Assembly (NCBI GenBank): GCA_007844125.1
Contig: CM017557.1
Span: 62,164,911-62,228,910, forward strand
Direction of reading: 5' to 3'
Source: Sinonovacula constricta
Taxonomy: Eukaryota > Mollusca > Bivalvia > Cardiida > Solecurtidae
Length of the DNA: 64,000 bases
Under the pieces are notes generated by a model, which was not told the DNA's origin, made no database searches, and was given only the letters and a program-made list of their open reading frames with translations. Shown here one piece after another: positions 1 through 11,046 of the stretch. Positions within the stretch are counted from its first letter, which is position 1. Every line of letters starts with the position of its first letter. Made by a program: the position numbers and the translations under genes.

Positions 1-590
1 TTTTTAGTCATGTCGCATTGTTTTTCCCTTCTGTCGCAAATTTAGTCTTGGTCATGTGGTGCACTCTTGCAGTCACGTCAGAGTTTTGTGAGGAACCATT
101 TTCTTCTGCAAAAATGAATAACACTTACAATTAATTACAAAGAGAATCAGGTCAATAATAAACACAAACATGTTATAAAGTTACTGTGTCTGGGTGTTTT
201 ATGATGCTTGTTTTTTCAGCTGCTATGGATATTTACCTCATTTCTGAGCTGATTATTTAAAAGTATTTTCCATACAGTATTAATTTCAAGGAATATTTCT
301 TTTTCAATGATAACAAATTGTATTTTCAAATGGTAAAGGACAATTAACAAATTTTGCTTACCGTCACAATAAAATAAAAGTTTATTAAAAGCTTAGTAAA
401 CCTCACCTAAATATTAAGAACAATTCATGGCACTAGAAGATGTCCAAGGTATGTGTACTGAGTATGTGCTAAATCAGACATGAAAATACCAGTAGCTAGG
501 CTACTCCATAATATCTACAGGGCCATCCCATTTAAACGAAAAAATCAACCCTCAGCCGACTATACATTACAGTACTTGTCCTAACGTCTT
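1..590. other. AT-rich stretch, nothing recognised
   Basis: No coding-like frame, SINE box or inverted repeat was seen before the pyrimidine tract that starts near 713. Confidence 0.5.
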
Positions 591-712
591 GTGACATTGT
601 ACTCAATGCCGGGACTTAGCCCAGTCATGGGGCGTAACAGAAATCAGCATTACTTGTTTACAAAATACAGACCAAGGATCATGAAGGAACTGATTAACAG
701 CATGTACCAGCT

Positions 713-825
<113 letters not shown>

Positions 826-1104
826 AAATAGAGATCTCTCTGTACTGAAAGTACTTAGTGACAGTCAGCAAATGCAAGTTCAATGTTGCGACATTTCTCT
901 CTGATATAAACAAATAAAAAGCTACTTACTGGTGAAAAGTAATCCTCTTAGATCTTGTTTCAAGATCTCTACGATTATTGCAGTTGATTGCAAAACACTG
1001 GTGGCCATTATAAACCTTTTTTAAGTTTTGTTGTCCCATTGCTCGCAATAGATAGTTTCCATGTGATGCCATCGACACTGATAAGACAGTTTAAGGCAGC
1101 CATC

Positions 1105-1383
1105 ACCGGCCGCAATAGCTCAGGTGGAAAAGCGTCGGCTTGCGGATCGGGAGGTCGTGGGTTAAAACCCCGGCCGGGTCAAACCAAAGACTTTAAAGTT
1201 GGTAGTAGTGGCTTCCCTCCTAACGCTCGGGGCTAAGGGGACAGCATTACGCCTGACTCGTCGGTGTCAGTATAATGGACCGGCCGGTTTCAGTCCCTGG
1301 TCACCTCATAAGTGCTCCTGTGCTATAATGATAGAAATGTCGCTGCACAGTATTTGCAAAAATGTCGGCTAATCCCTAATCCC
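1105..1383 (+). mobile_element. tRNA-derived SINE (family S1), complete, with TSD
   Basis: The head resembles a tRNA-type RNA polymerase III promoter: an A-box-like TAGCTCAGGTGG near 1117 and a B-box-like GGGTTAAAACCCC near 1160. A unique body follows and the 3' end is a short CTAATCC repeat. The element lies between identical 13-bp direct repeats TAAGGCAGCCATC at 1092-1104 and 1384-1396, as expected for LINE-driven target-primed insertion. A second copy lies on the minus strand at 6748-6948. The 82-residue frame across it is not a gene. Confidence 0.88.
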
Positions 1384-1977
1384 TAAGGCAGCCATCTTTG
1401 TGGGCAGAAGCTAATGCAGGTCGAACTCAGGAAATTTATGCTATATTAAACTCACCACTGTGTTTTTATTTTTCAGTCTATTTTACTGAATGTTATATCA
1501 AATTAAACAGTTTTTATAAAGTATTTTAAATATCAAAACTATATTTTGATAGTTTAAAAGGTTAAAGAAATACAACCGAAAATGATACACTGTTCATTTT
1601 GTTTTAAGTATGAGCCAATAGTTTTATTTATTTATGTGTATTCATTCTGTGTCAATTTAACAATTGTAAACATATTGTATTCCAAAAATATGAATTTCAA
1701 GAGCTTTCCAATGGTTTAAAGCTTTTAATTTTCGGACCACAAATAAAGAAATTACAAGAAAATAAAATTTACTCTTCTATACAATTCATATGAAAATCCC
1801 TTGAAGTTACCATCAAAGATGGCTGCCAAGATAAGGGATTTTCACTGATGTGGAAACTATCTGTGGCAGACGCCTTTTTCAGCAACTGGATATGCTCTCC
1901 AATATGTCGGCCAATGGTACGATGACGCATCAGCACTCAGCCAATCGGATGGCCGGTCTATCTATTTATATGTCTAT
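1384..1977. other. AT-rich stretch holding a 14-bp inverted repeat
   Basis: GGCAGCCATCTTTG at 1386-1399 recurs as its exact reverse complement at 1815-1828. Part of the left arm is also the SINE target site. No gene was seen. Confidence 0.5.
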
Positions 1978-2086
1978 GTTCTACCCAGACATGTGTCTGG
2001 GGTCTGTCCCCACTTAAATGCTGGACGTTGCTATAATGATCATAAATCGTCGCTACAATGTTTTTAAAAACAAAACAAAAACGAAC
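1978..2086 (+). mobile_element. SINE 3' tail fragment (family S2)
   Basis: It matches the 3' half of the S2 copy at 5667-5912: TCTACCCAGACATGTGTC, then GCTATAATGATCATAAAT, then CGTCGCTACAATG and an A-rich end. No tRNA-like head is present, so this is a 5'-truncated or decayed insertion. Confidence 0.7.
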
Positions 2087-3432
2087 AATCCAGAGGAGTT
2101 CTTTTCAATCGAATTTAAACATGAGCTTATGTTGGGTTTAATTCTTTGATCAGCTTCATTTGAGTCGCTGATATATATTGCGAAGACTTTGTAGTATATA
2201 TACTTACTGCACGTACGTGTTCATGAAGCTTACCCCTACTTCTGAAAATGAGTAAATTTGTAAAATTTGAAGCGGGTTATTTTTATGCTTGACATTATGT
2301 AGCTAAACATAAGTACAGCAACAGATTAATTTAGCTGGTCCGAATAAAGTACATACAAATGTGTTTATACTTTAGTACAAATAGTAATCTAATATGGTTA
2401 TAATATAATATATACGAAACACAGATTTACATTTCAATTTAGCAAAGCCATTTGCTCATTGCAGTGATTTGTTAATTTTACTTGCAGAAAAATTACATTG
2501 TTTTCTACATGTATGCGACAGAAACTTCTTTTATGATTTTTAAATTTAATGTATTATTTATACATAACACATATTGTATATTATTTATGGTTACAATAAA
2601 TATCTTTTGTGCCTCAAAAATGGTTCAATAAGATTTATTTTTACATTATTTACATATGTAAGATACTAATAATAAATGGGATTATTTCCTATGCGAGAAG
2701 AAATAAATATATTCAAGTTAGAAGAAAACGTTGTAGAAAAGAAAATACAAAATACCCAGGGACAAAATGTCACCTTGCTGTTTTCTTGTGTTTTTTTCAA
2801 TGTTAAGTCGATACTGTCTCGCTAAATTCGCCAGTTTGCAATTTTTAAGGTGGTTTAACAGACCTCGAGGACATTCATTACGTCACACCTTAACACATCA
2901 GACGGTTTTATAAGCAAATATATCCGACTATTCTCACGGAGCAGTCTTGAAATGTTCTAAAAAGTGTTAATATAAAAATATTATTTTGTCTTGGAATGTA
3001 ACATTACGTGTTTATGTTTTAATCTTTAGTCTATGTTTACTTTTTAAAGGACATGTTATTTTGGCTGAAACGTTAAAAATTGTATGCTCGAGGTACGGTT
3101 GGCCACAAGATGGCCGCTGTTTACAACCCTCCACGGTAAACCGATGTTGATAAATGATAGCGGTAACTATTTGGCTCAATGTCAGTCAGAATGCTCTTAC
3201 TTTTTTAATACTGAGATGGTGTTTTAGAACAGAACAGAACAGAGTTTATTCATTAGACTTGTACATGCATATATTGTCTTTGATACAAAAAAACAAACAA
3301 ACAACGCTTACATACTGTCAACGTGATGTAGGCAAAAAAATCAATATGAATTATAACTTATACATTATCGTTTTCTAATATGAGGAGAGTAATGTTTCTT
3401 CAGACAGGAAAATACTAAAATGTAATATCAAT
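2087..3432. other. AT-rich stretch, no supported gene
   Basis: Short frames here have no coding character. CACAAGATGGCCGC at 3107-3120 resembles a YY1/TISU start motif but opens only a nine-codon frame. Confidence 0.45.
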
Positions 3433-3710
3433 CTAAAGATCGATTAAATTACTACAATGACTTCTTACTTTAAATGCATGCTTAACAAACTGAGCAATAT
3501 TAGTAAGAACTTTTCGATTCCCTGAACTCATCATGCAACAAAATTTATGAACTGACGGCCTGTAGTAAATGTTAGATTCTCTCATTATAGAATGGACAAA
3601 AAACAACAAAATAATATATATCTTTAACATCTCCTGTATTACAAAATGTACATACCCGCTTATTTCTCGGTTAATAACTATTTGAATATCGACCTGTAGA
3701 AAGTAGTAAG
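3433..3710 (-). pseudogene. Non-LTR retrotransposon RT C-terminal relic
   Basis: The minus strand, read across frames, carries the C-terminal signature of LINE-type ORF2 proteins: a TGRY-like stretch, then CTFCNTGDV (CxxC, 3641-3652), a short spacer and CPFYNER. After a frameshift it continues as YYRPSVHKF and VLTNIAQFVKHAFKVRSH. This zinc-knuckle-like tail follows the reverse transcriptase domain in many non-LTR elements. Only the tail is present, with at least one in-frame stop and one frameshift, so it is a dead fragment. The clade cannot be told. A related fragment lies at 7647-7945 on the plus strand. Confidence 0.65.
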
Positions 3711-4489
3711 ATACTATCCCATTAAAGAACAAAAAAGTATAGATGACTTAAGCGATCGTTTGCAGATAACGTGTTTGTGAGATGTTAAACCAAACAAAAA
3801 TAATATTTGTGTTTTTTTTTCGCTGTAGGTTTAGTTATTTAGACTGTTATTAACATTTCCTTGTTTCAAGACTGATATATTTCATTTTATATATCGAATT
3901 CAATAAATTTTGTTGATGCTTACATCTATGTATTATTCATTTTATGGTGTCTCTCATACTTTTTCATACAATTCCTTCTCGTCAATTACAATTAGAATCA
4001 AGATTGGAGAGGAGAATATACATCGTCTGTCCAAGGAATGTAAGAATGAAGCTTTGGTTGTAATTTTATTGATTACGATAACTAAAAATAATGGTTAGAA
4101 AAAAAGAACAACAAAAATTACACCCTCGTGTAAAGTTATACATGTAGTGTGTAATGTCAAGGTCGTGTAACATTAAAGTTGCTTCGCACTTTGCATTAAG
4201 AAACGAGAATTACATTCGAGGTTTGTGTGTGTTTGTGAATGTAACAAACAGTAGCTCATGGATTTTAATTGTTGATGACATTGAAATTATGAACATTGAA
4301 TATAGCGCTTTAAAATTTTGAAAATAGTTGTGTTTATGACAAGGTGACTTGCGAAATTTGGAGAAATGTTGGGATTGGAGGTGGTGGGTTGGTGTTCATG
4401 TTAACGTCTAGAAACTGTGATTTTTTTAGCACATTTGTCCAGATCTGTGCAGTCAGCTGCATGTGGTTCGACTAAAGATCGTCACGACA
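3711..4489. other. AT-rich stretch, no supported gene
   Basis: One 62-residue frame at 3910-4098 has no recognisable motif and ordinary AT-driven composition. Nothing else was seen. Confidence 0.45.
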
Positions 4490-4648
4490 TTAGATCATCA
4501 GGGTCTGTCCTAAGCTTAGGCAGATGATGCAATCTGAGACAGTCACCACAGATTCAAGATCAATGTCCTTCTCAAAAATGTTCGAATTAAAGCAAGATTT
4601 TGCCTCGAAATCCTCATAGCTCATCTCTTCAACACTGCCTAGGTGTTT
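4490..4648 (-). pseudogene. Unrecognised coding-like frame, possible exon relic
   Basis: A 52-codon minus-strand frame bounded by TAA codons at both ends. It is rich in acidic and polar residues (EEMSYEDFEAKSC, then FEKDIDLESVVTVSDC), unlike the Phe/Ile/Tyr/Lys-rich chance frames elsewhere. No family was recognised, it lacks a strong splice acceptor, and the neighbouring sequence is not coding. It may be a fragment of an old gene or transposase; chance is possible. Confidence 0.22.
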
Positions 4649-4927
4649 TTACACGATTTTTCATCACATTCTTTCAATTCACACTAAATAACATCAAAAC
4701 GGTGACTAGCAAGATCTGACATTTCGACAGTTGTTTTTATTTTTGCAGACTACAAATTCGTACTTTTTTATTTTATTGCTATTACTCAACAATTTTAATC
4801 ATGTTCCTGTAATACATGTTGATTCATTTTTCTGATAGATCTATGAGTTTCATTTTTATATATATATTTTTTTGGTTCAAATTTTCAATATAATTGTTAA
4901 ATAAAACTTTGGAATATAGCGATCAAC

Positions 4928-5018
4928 TGTCCGGTTAGCTCAGTCGCTTAAGACGCTGTTATTTACGTTTTCAATCCTGCAGGACAGAGATCGAAACCCC
5001 TCTCATCCTTTTTTTCTT
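4928..5018 (+). mobile_element. tRNA-like sequence or SINE head
   Basis: GGTTAGCTCAGTCGCTTAAG near 4933 resembles a tRNA D-arm and A box, and GAGATCGAAACCCCTCTC near 4987 resembles a T-arm and B box. A T-run then fits a polymerase III terminator. Stem pairing is imperfect and no clean acceptor stem is visible, so a SINE head or tRNA pseudogene is likelier than a working tRNA. Confidence 0.5.
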
Positions 5019-5666
5019 TTTTAAAAAAAGGCTCTTTTGCTCTGTTTAAACAGTCTTTATATTATGGACATTTTTGGGGTGACCACAAGCATAATTACGG
5101 GATAAGTGAGTTTGGTTCTCGTAAATATTCCTGATCGTTTCGTCAAAAAAGTAGTCCGGCTTAGAGCAGGTTGATAAAGCTCACCTTTATCACACGGATT
5201 ATATCAACCGATATTTACAGAGATGGTGAGATAAAAAAACGTTCTCATGCAATCCCTGTCGTTAGTTTCAATTAAGATTAAGATAGGAGAATGTATATAC
5301 ATGTATATATAATATATATATCTTTCCAAAAAAGAATGCTGCCTTCTTGTACTTAGTGGGCAAAATATTGAAGTAAACATCAACATCTTAATAACGACAT
5401 GGTCAAATCATTGTAAGGTATGTAACAATAAAAATAAGATTAATAACGAAACAATAGAAAGACAATTAAATTCTGGCATTCTACTTTACGCAGTTTCAAC
5501 AACAAAAAGTAGATAAAATAAACCGAAGTACATAAAACATTCACACATGTTACAAAATCGGAAAACCTAAACAAAAGTGGGTTTTCTATGGCTTTTAGAC
5601 GTACGCCGATACTCAAAATGAAATCTTTTCCAAGATCAATTATGGACTATATATAAATGTTGTTGT
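5019..5666. other. AT-rich stretch, nothing recognised
   Basis: Only short AT-rich frames were seen, including a 60-residue minus-strand one at 5204-5386 with no motif. Confidence 0.45.
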
Positions 5667-5912
5667 GGGGCTCCCGTGGCGTAGTGGTAGAGTCGCCGAT
5701 TTGTTACTCCTCTGACTGCTTAGCCTCCCACCGTGGGGGTTCGAGTCCGGTTCGAGGCGATGGACTAAATGTGGGAAGGTCTTCCAGCTGACTTGCGGTG
5801 AACTGGTGGTTCTACCCAGACATTTGTCCGGAGCCTTCCTGCACCAAAATAGCTAGACGTCGCTATAATGATCTTAAATGGTGGCTGCGGTGTATCTCAA
5901 AAATAAAACAAG
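5667..5912 (+). mobile_element. tRNA-derived SINE (family S2), near complete
   Basis: A good A box TGGCGTAGTGGT (5677-5688) and a perfect B box GGTTCGAGTCC (5738-5748) mark a tRNA-derived promoter. The body follows, with the tail CGCTATAATGATC and an A-rich end. Diverged copies lie at 13700-13895 (minus) and 59170-59315 (minus), and a tail-only copy at 1978-2086. No convincing TSD was found. Confidence 0.83.
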
Positions 5913-6428
5913 CATTTGGTTGATACATGTTTTCATATATCTTTAAGTGCCAATTAGATTTATTAAAATAAATCTTAAATTGAGTTACATTTACTTATAA
6001 AGCAACATTTTCATCAAAGTTATTATTTATTAATGATAACGAAATGCTGTGGTTATATTTCTCCAATTGTGCTTTGACATTATGTTAGTGGAATATAGCT
6101 TTCACCTAGATTTATTAAAACTATGTCAAAAGTATATATACTCTTAATATTTCGGCTAAATACAAGACAAGATGCGAGCACCAAACACATCATAATCTTT
6201 GTAAAATATAGCATGCACATCTCGCAAAAGAAAATATCAAACTCTATTTAATTCACAGCTGATGCTCAGTGCTCAGGAGCCTTGTTTCTGAAACCATGGT
6301 TTCTGTAAACGCATTTCTGTCATTGCAATTATGTAAATGAACAATGTGGAATTTCGGATTATATCCGCATATCATTTTGCTTCAGGAAATTTGTTCAGTA
6401 TGAGACAACGTTTATTAGTCAAATGAAC
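5913..6428. other. AT-rich stretch, nothing recognised
   Basis: No frame, motif or repeat match was noticed. Confidence 0.45.
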
Positions 6429-6545
6429 ATTATTATTATTTATTTATTTATTTATTTATTTCACCATATTTATATAGCACTCTTATCATAAGTATATCTA
6501 TGTTCAAAGGTGCTTTACAACCGAATTCATATATAAAATAGAAAT
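6429..6545 (-). mobile_element. Retroelement 3' tail with (AAAT)n end
   Basis: Read on the minus strand, GTAAAGCACCTTTGAACA leads through GAGTGCTATATAAATATGG into a (AAAT)n run. The widespread metazoan SINE/LINE tail with a 'gcgctttgag...gcgctatataa' core looks very similar. The microsatellite is probably the element's tail. No body was identified. Confidence 0.5.
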
Positions 6546-6747
6546 AAATGTACAGTGCATATACAGTAAACAAAACAAATTGTACAACGTGCTTTAAAAC
6601 ATATAACCGGTGTTGGTTTTTACGAATACAAGTTATTGAAATGAAGTATATTCAACAGTTTTTCTTTCACAACAACACTATATTATATGAATATGTTTGA
6701 GACTAAAAGTGCGTATATTATGATTTACAAATCTCTTTTATGGGAAA

Positions 6748-6948
6748 GAGGTGGGATGGGATTTGCCGTCATTTTTGCCGATACTGTGCAGCGACATTTC
6801 TATCCTTATGGCACAGGGACACTTAAGAGGTGTCCAGGGGCTGAACCTGGCCAGTCCATTATACTAACAACGACGAATCAGGCGTAATGCTGTCCCCATA
6901 GCCCCGAGCGTTAGGATCCGCAAGCCGACGCTCTACCACCTGAGGCCC
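6748..6948 (-). mobile_element. SINE family S1, internally deleted, with TSD
   Basis: The same family as 1105-1383 in the opposite orientation. It runs from CTCAGGTGGTAGAGCGTCGG through the S1 body and tail, but jumps from GCGGATC straight to CTAACGCTCGG. About 70 bases that contain the B box in the other copy are missing. Near-identical direct repeats flank it: TTATGGGAAA at 6738-6747 and TTATGGGGAAAA at 6949-6960. The insertion looks genuine, but this copy should be unable to make polymerase III transcripts. Confidence 0.83.
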
Positions 6949-6960
6949 TTATGGGGAAAA

Positions 6961-7646
6961 TCACTACCTACAATGCTTAAGGAGACAAACATCGCAAGGT
7001 CTTTGACACAAAAAATATTCCAGGTTTTTTACGCCTAGGATAAAACAGGATAAAACAGAATTTTAATTTTATATATCAATACAAAGGGATAAACAACAAA
7101 GCTTTCGCATAAAGCTTATCATTGACTTTAAACAGTTTACATACAATCGTTACATACATGTCCTCTTTGCAAAAACATTCAAATCTCTCAATACTTAGAA
7201 TTCGAATTGCATCGAAGCTCCACAGTTTGAGAATGAAAGCAATTCGTAAGCAAAACACCTATGAATATATTGTATTGGAGATCAACTATCCAATATGTTT
7301 CTATAACCTCCGCACGGATAAATGTTCAGAAAGAAAGTGAATAAAATGCGCTAGGTAAAATAAAAGTGTCGTTAGAAAATGTGGCGTCCGCGGTTCGCCG
7401 TCTCGATAATCAACTATAAACACATACCCTTTTTTGATGTATAATGCTATCATTCAGTTTCATTAATGTTGCGCTATTGATCTCTTCTTATTAATTAAAA
7501 TCAAGAAATTAAGGACGAAATGCAAGACATATCTACTCCACTTGTGCAATGTTTAAAGACATTAGAAAGGCAGTCTTGTGGTTGGATTTGTAAATTAAAA
7601 AAAGGATTTACAGTACCAATCATATCTTAATATTTTATCTCCAGAT
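6961..7646. other. AT-rich stretch, nothing recognised
   Basis: Two overlapping short frames near 7076-7340 are mutual shadows without motifs. Confidence 0.45.
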
Positions 7647-7945
7647 TTGAGGCTTTATGTCACAAACATTATAATCTCAGTCCAAACATTATTAATACCA
7701 ACATATCGCTTTTCTAGAAATAGAATAGAAGATAAGTTATGTCAGTTTTGTGATAATCATGATGTCGAAGATGAGTTTCACTTGAATTGTACACGCATAT
7801 GTCCTGTTTACGATGTTATAAGACAATAATATATTCGCGAACGATTCTATATAAAACCATCTGTTTACAAAATGTTCCAATTATAGCAAACCTTATTCAA
7901 TTTGTCTCTTTTTGTTAATAAAGCTATGTTGATAAAAATAATTTG
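7647..7945 (+). pseudogene. Non-LTR retrotransposon RT C-terminal relic
   Basis: An uninterrupted 60-codon frame carries the LINE ORF2 tail signature: CQFCDNHDVEDEFHL (CxxC at 7740-7751, then His), then CPVYDVIRQ. In the same frame beyond a TAA come YIRERFYIKPSVYKMFQL, another stop, and LFNLSLFVNKAM. The order of CxxC, H, CPxY, YxKPS and a final hydrophobic helix matches the relic at 3433-3710. No reverse transcriptase domain is visible upstream, so this is a 5'-truncated, stop-containing fragment. It has no promoter and no function is expected. Confidence 0.65.
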
Positions 7946-8369
7946 CCTAGTAGATACAAATCACATTCATTCTTGCACTACTCTGACTTAAAATAGGTTT
8001 TATATTGTTTGTGCAGTTTGTCATACTTTGCTAACAAATCTACACATGCTGCAGCATTACGCCAAATTTCTTAAATTTAAAATAACACAATAATCTAATA
8101 AAAACGGTTGGCTTATAAATCGGGCTGAAAGCATAAGAGTAAAATTTTATCAAGAAATATTTCAGACCCGTTTTACCCGTACACTTTCACATTACATCAA
8201 TGATGCATTTTAGTTATGTGAAATAATATTTTTTGGAAGAAATACTTAAATTATAATAATATGTCATAATCTTAAATTCGTTGGAAATGTAAAAGTAACA
8301 AACTTTGCAAATATTTTAAACAAACTGTTAGTTGCAAGATGACTTAAACACTACGGGTTAAATAATTTT
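7946..8369. other. AT-rich stretch, nothing recognised
   Basis: No coding frame or repeat match was noticed before the R640 copy begins. Confidence 0.45.
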
Positions 8370-8720
8370 TAATTTCAATAACAATATATGACAAAGCCCT
8401 ATGAGCATTGCAACATATACCAAATTTTAAAAAGGCACAGGAAAGGTATTCACATGCAAGCCAAATGTAAAAGAACAAATTTGTGATGAGCCATTTAACA
8501 AATAGAGTAAACCCGACAGTTATCACCTTGGAACGGTCAGTCGGCAAGATGGACCGACTGCGGTGCTCAAACAGATTTTAAAGAGCTCTAACCACGCACT
8601 TCCTGATGGGTTTTGTCAAATGCAAGCATTGAAAAGAAAACCTTTTTAGTTTAATAAAAAATGTCCAAGCGCTGACGTTTTCTTTGATAAGTTGTGACAT
8701 TATTGACAACAACGCCATTT
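8370..8720 (+). mobile_element. R640 repeat, 3'-truncated copy
   Basis: It starts with AATATATGACAAAGCCCTATG and includes the family core ACCTTGGAACGGTCAGTCGG, the hairpin GTCGG/CCGAC and CACTTCCTGATGGGTTT. It lacks the last ~270 bases present at 12021-12658. The minus-strand frame at 8344-8547 is an artefact of this repeat. Confidence 0.82.
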
Positions 8721-9521
8721 CTACAATAATATTTTCAGGCAAGCACTGCTACCCTAAATCACACGTTGCATACAGTTAATAAAACTTGATTTTTTTTCCG
8801 TCAAACTTGTGCAACAAAACCTAGATTCCTGCAGTCTTAATGGCCATAGAACTTAGACCATATGCCACAAATTACATTTATGACTGTATAGAATCTCCTG
8901 CACAAGGGCTGCATCAACGTCATCTTACTCTATCATAGTGTGCTACTAGTCCCTAACTAACAAAACATTGCACATCACGACTCAGTAATGCGGGCAATTT
9001 CATGTCTCTGTGATCCACATGGTAAATTAGATTTGTGTAGCGCCTGGATAATTCAGCAAATGCATGATAAATAATTTAACTCGTCCAGTATTGCAGACTT
9101 TAGTCGCATAAATATAGTCGAGAAAGAAATTTGCTGCTTTCTAAACAAATCTAAACGCAGTTTTACCAAATGGTCATCTCGTTCGACAAGATTATTGGTG
9201 AATGTAATAGTTAAATTAAGGTAATATTAACAACACACATTTAAAACGCCCTTATGTTTAGATATAGATACTCAGTAAATGAATTATAAAACGAGCCGCT
9301 TGTCAAAGTTAAAACATGTTTTGTGTGATAAACTTCGTCATCAATTTACAGTCTAAAGACTTTGCTTGTTCTGTTTTGGATGTGGTACAGTCATCAATCT
9401 GTAAAAAAAGTTTTCTGGTTCGAATTTTATCATAATATTATGTTATTTGCTATTTAATAAATATAATTTCAGAAATTACTGTCCCCAATTTTCATATTTC
9501 ATTTATGGCTAAGGTTATATT

Positions 9522-9522
<1 letters not shown>
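8721..9522. other. AT-rich stretch, nothing recognised
   Basis: No coding-like frame or known repeat was recognised. Confidence 0.45.
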
Positions 9523-9576
<54 letters not shown>

Positions 9577-9629
9577 CTCTCTCTCTCTCTCCCCTCGCTC
9601 TCCCTCTCTTTCTCTCTCTCTCTTTCTTA
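9523..9629 (+). repeat. (CT)n microsatellite, interrupted
   Basis: About 100 bases of CT repeat with CCCC, CCCTCG and TTT interruptions toward the 3' end, consistent with an ageing tract. Confidence 0.97.
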
Positions 9630-10489
9630 CTATTGTCTCTCCGTTTGTATTCGAGGAAAAATACACACATAAAGTGCAAGTTTAGAGCTCTTTAATCCAA
9701 TTTACCACTTCCGTCGGCCTCTTTACCAACTGACCGTTCAAAAGTGTAAGAATTCCAGTTGTTGATGTCTCGACTCATTGTGTTGTCACTTTTTTCATTC
9801 AACGTGCTTATGTTTACCTTGGCCTTTGTATATGTTAGTTTATGTTGTTATATTCATACAAGTGTGTCGTATTATCGCATTGGATTTTATATAACAAAAC
9901 ATGGGTACAGATAGGATTATAAATAATTGAAATTATTTCTCCATTCATTTAAGGATTTGTAACAAAAAGAATTCATCTAACAGATGGAATACATATAAGA
10001 TAATTATGCGTTCTAAGTTAAGTCGTTTGATGGCGTCATAAAACAAATAACCGGAAATTCAATTGCCTGAGAAATTATGAATATACCGGCCTTGAATCGG
10101 GTTAAGGGAAATCGGGGTTTTTGTTTTAAATACAGGAAAACCTTTTTTTCAATTGTTTGTTTAAAAAGCACCAGTCCAAAACTGTAAAAAAACACAAACA
10201 AGGTTAAAGCAATAAGCTTGTATACTAAATGACCATCCACCAATAAATTTGAAGTCGTAAATGTGCGCTTGACATTGGTGGGTCACTATTGCCATTTTCC
10301 CGATAGGAAAGGTATCAGCTCCGGTATCATTTAAACTGTCACCTGCACGAACATGGGTCATATCCACAACTACGTGTCGATTATGAAGTGTATTTTTCAG
10401 TATATTCTAAGGATACACGTGTAAATAGGAAAGTATAAAAACCCTTGAGAATAATCACGTGTATTAAAATTATTACAATTTCAACTACT
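9630..10489. other. Stretch without a supported gene
   Basis: Two overlapping minus-strand frames at 10013-10367 have no motif and no splice or start context worth a gene call. Confidence 0.45.
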
Positions 10490-11046
10490 ACTAGACAAAG
10501 AAAAAAGGTTTATGAAAAAGTGACAAAGACACAGAGACTATGCAATTATACATATAGAAAAAAATAGAAAAAATAACGACTTGTAACGTCCAAAAGATGA
10601 AAAGAGAGACAGGGCTGTATAAAGCTAGTTTACGGAAAACTGTACAACTGTACAAACAACGTTGTGTTGTTTGTACTTCTCAAAGACAAACGATGGAATT
10701 TAACCTAGTTTACGGAGCGCTACGGAATTAAACCTCGTTTACAGAGCGCTATGGAATAAAACCTAGTTTTCCGAGCGCAAGGAAATAAACCTTGCTTACC
10801 GAGACAGAATTAAACCTCGTTTACAGAGCGCTATGGAATAAAACCTAGTTTAAGGAGTACTACGGAATTTAACCTTGTTTACCGAGCGCTACAAAATTAA
10901 ACCTAGTTTTCCGAGCGCAAGGAAATAAACCTTGCTTACCGAAACGATATTAAACCTCGTTTACCGAGCGCTACGGAATTAAACCTAGTTTACGGAGCAC
11001 TACAGCTACGTAGGCACTTCTCAACGATAAACGATGGAATTTAAAA
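10490..11046 (+). mobile_element. Composite repeat: R640-like lead plus minisatellite
   Basis: The lead GTGACAAAGACACAGAGAC (near 10520) matches GTGACAAAAACACAGAGAC in the R640-related copy at 20640-20830. After about 160 bases it enters the minisatellite at 10691-11007. The array lies between imperfect 28-bp direct repeats, ACTTCTCAAAGACAAACGA at 10675 and ACTTCTCAACGATAAACGA at 11015. The whole looks like one non-autonomous element with an internal tandem array. Confidence 0.5.
10691..11007 (+). repeat. Minisatellite, 23-29-bp units, 140-bp higher-order period
   Basis: About eleven units of the type ACCTAGTTTACGGAGCGCTA followed by CGGAATTAA. Unit variants recur in order: the pair beginning ACCTAGTTTTCCGAGCGCAA occurs at 10761 and again at 10901. 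This gives a 140-bp higher-order period and implies block duplication. The unit matches TTAAACTTGGTTTGTGGAGC in the R640-related copy at 20640-20830. Confidence 0.9.

Noticed and set aside
988..1236. 82-residue frame with Gly/Ser/Arg-rich end
   Set aside because: The Gly-rich part is the S1 SINE head read as protein.
4928..5018. A functional tRNA gene
   Set aside because: Box-like motifs are present but the cloverleaf stems do not pair cleanly and no acceptor stem is evident.
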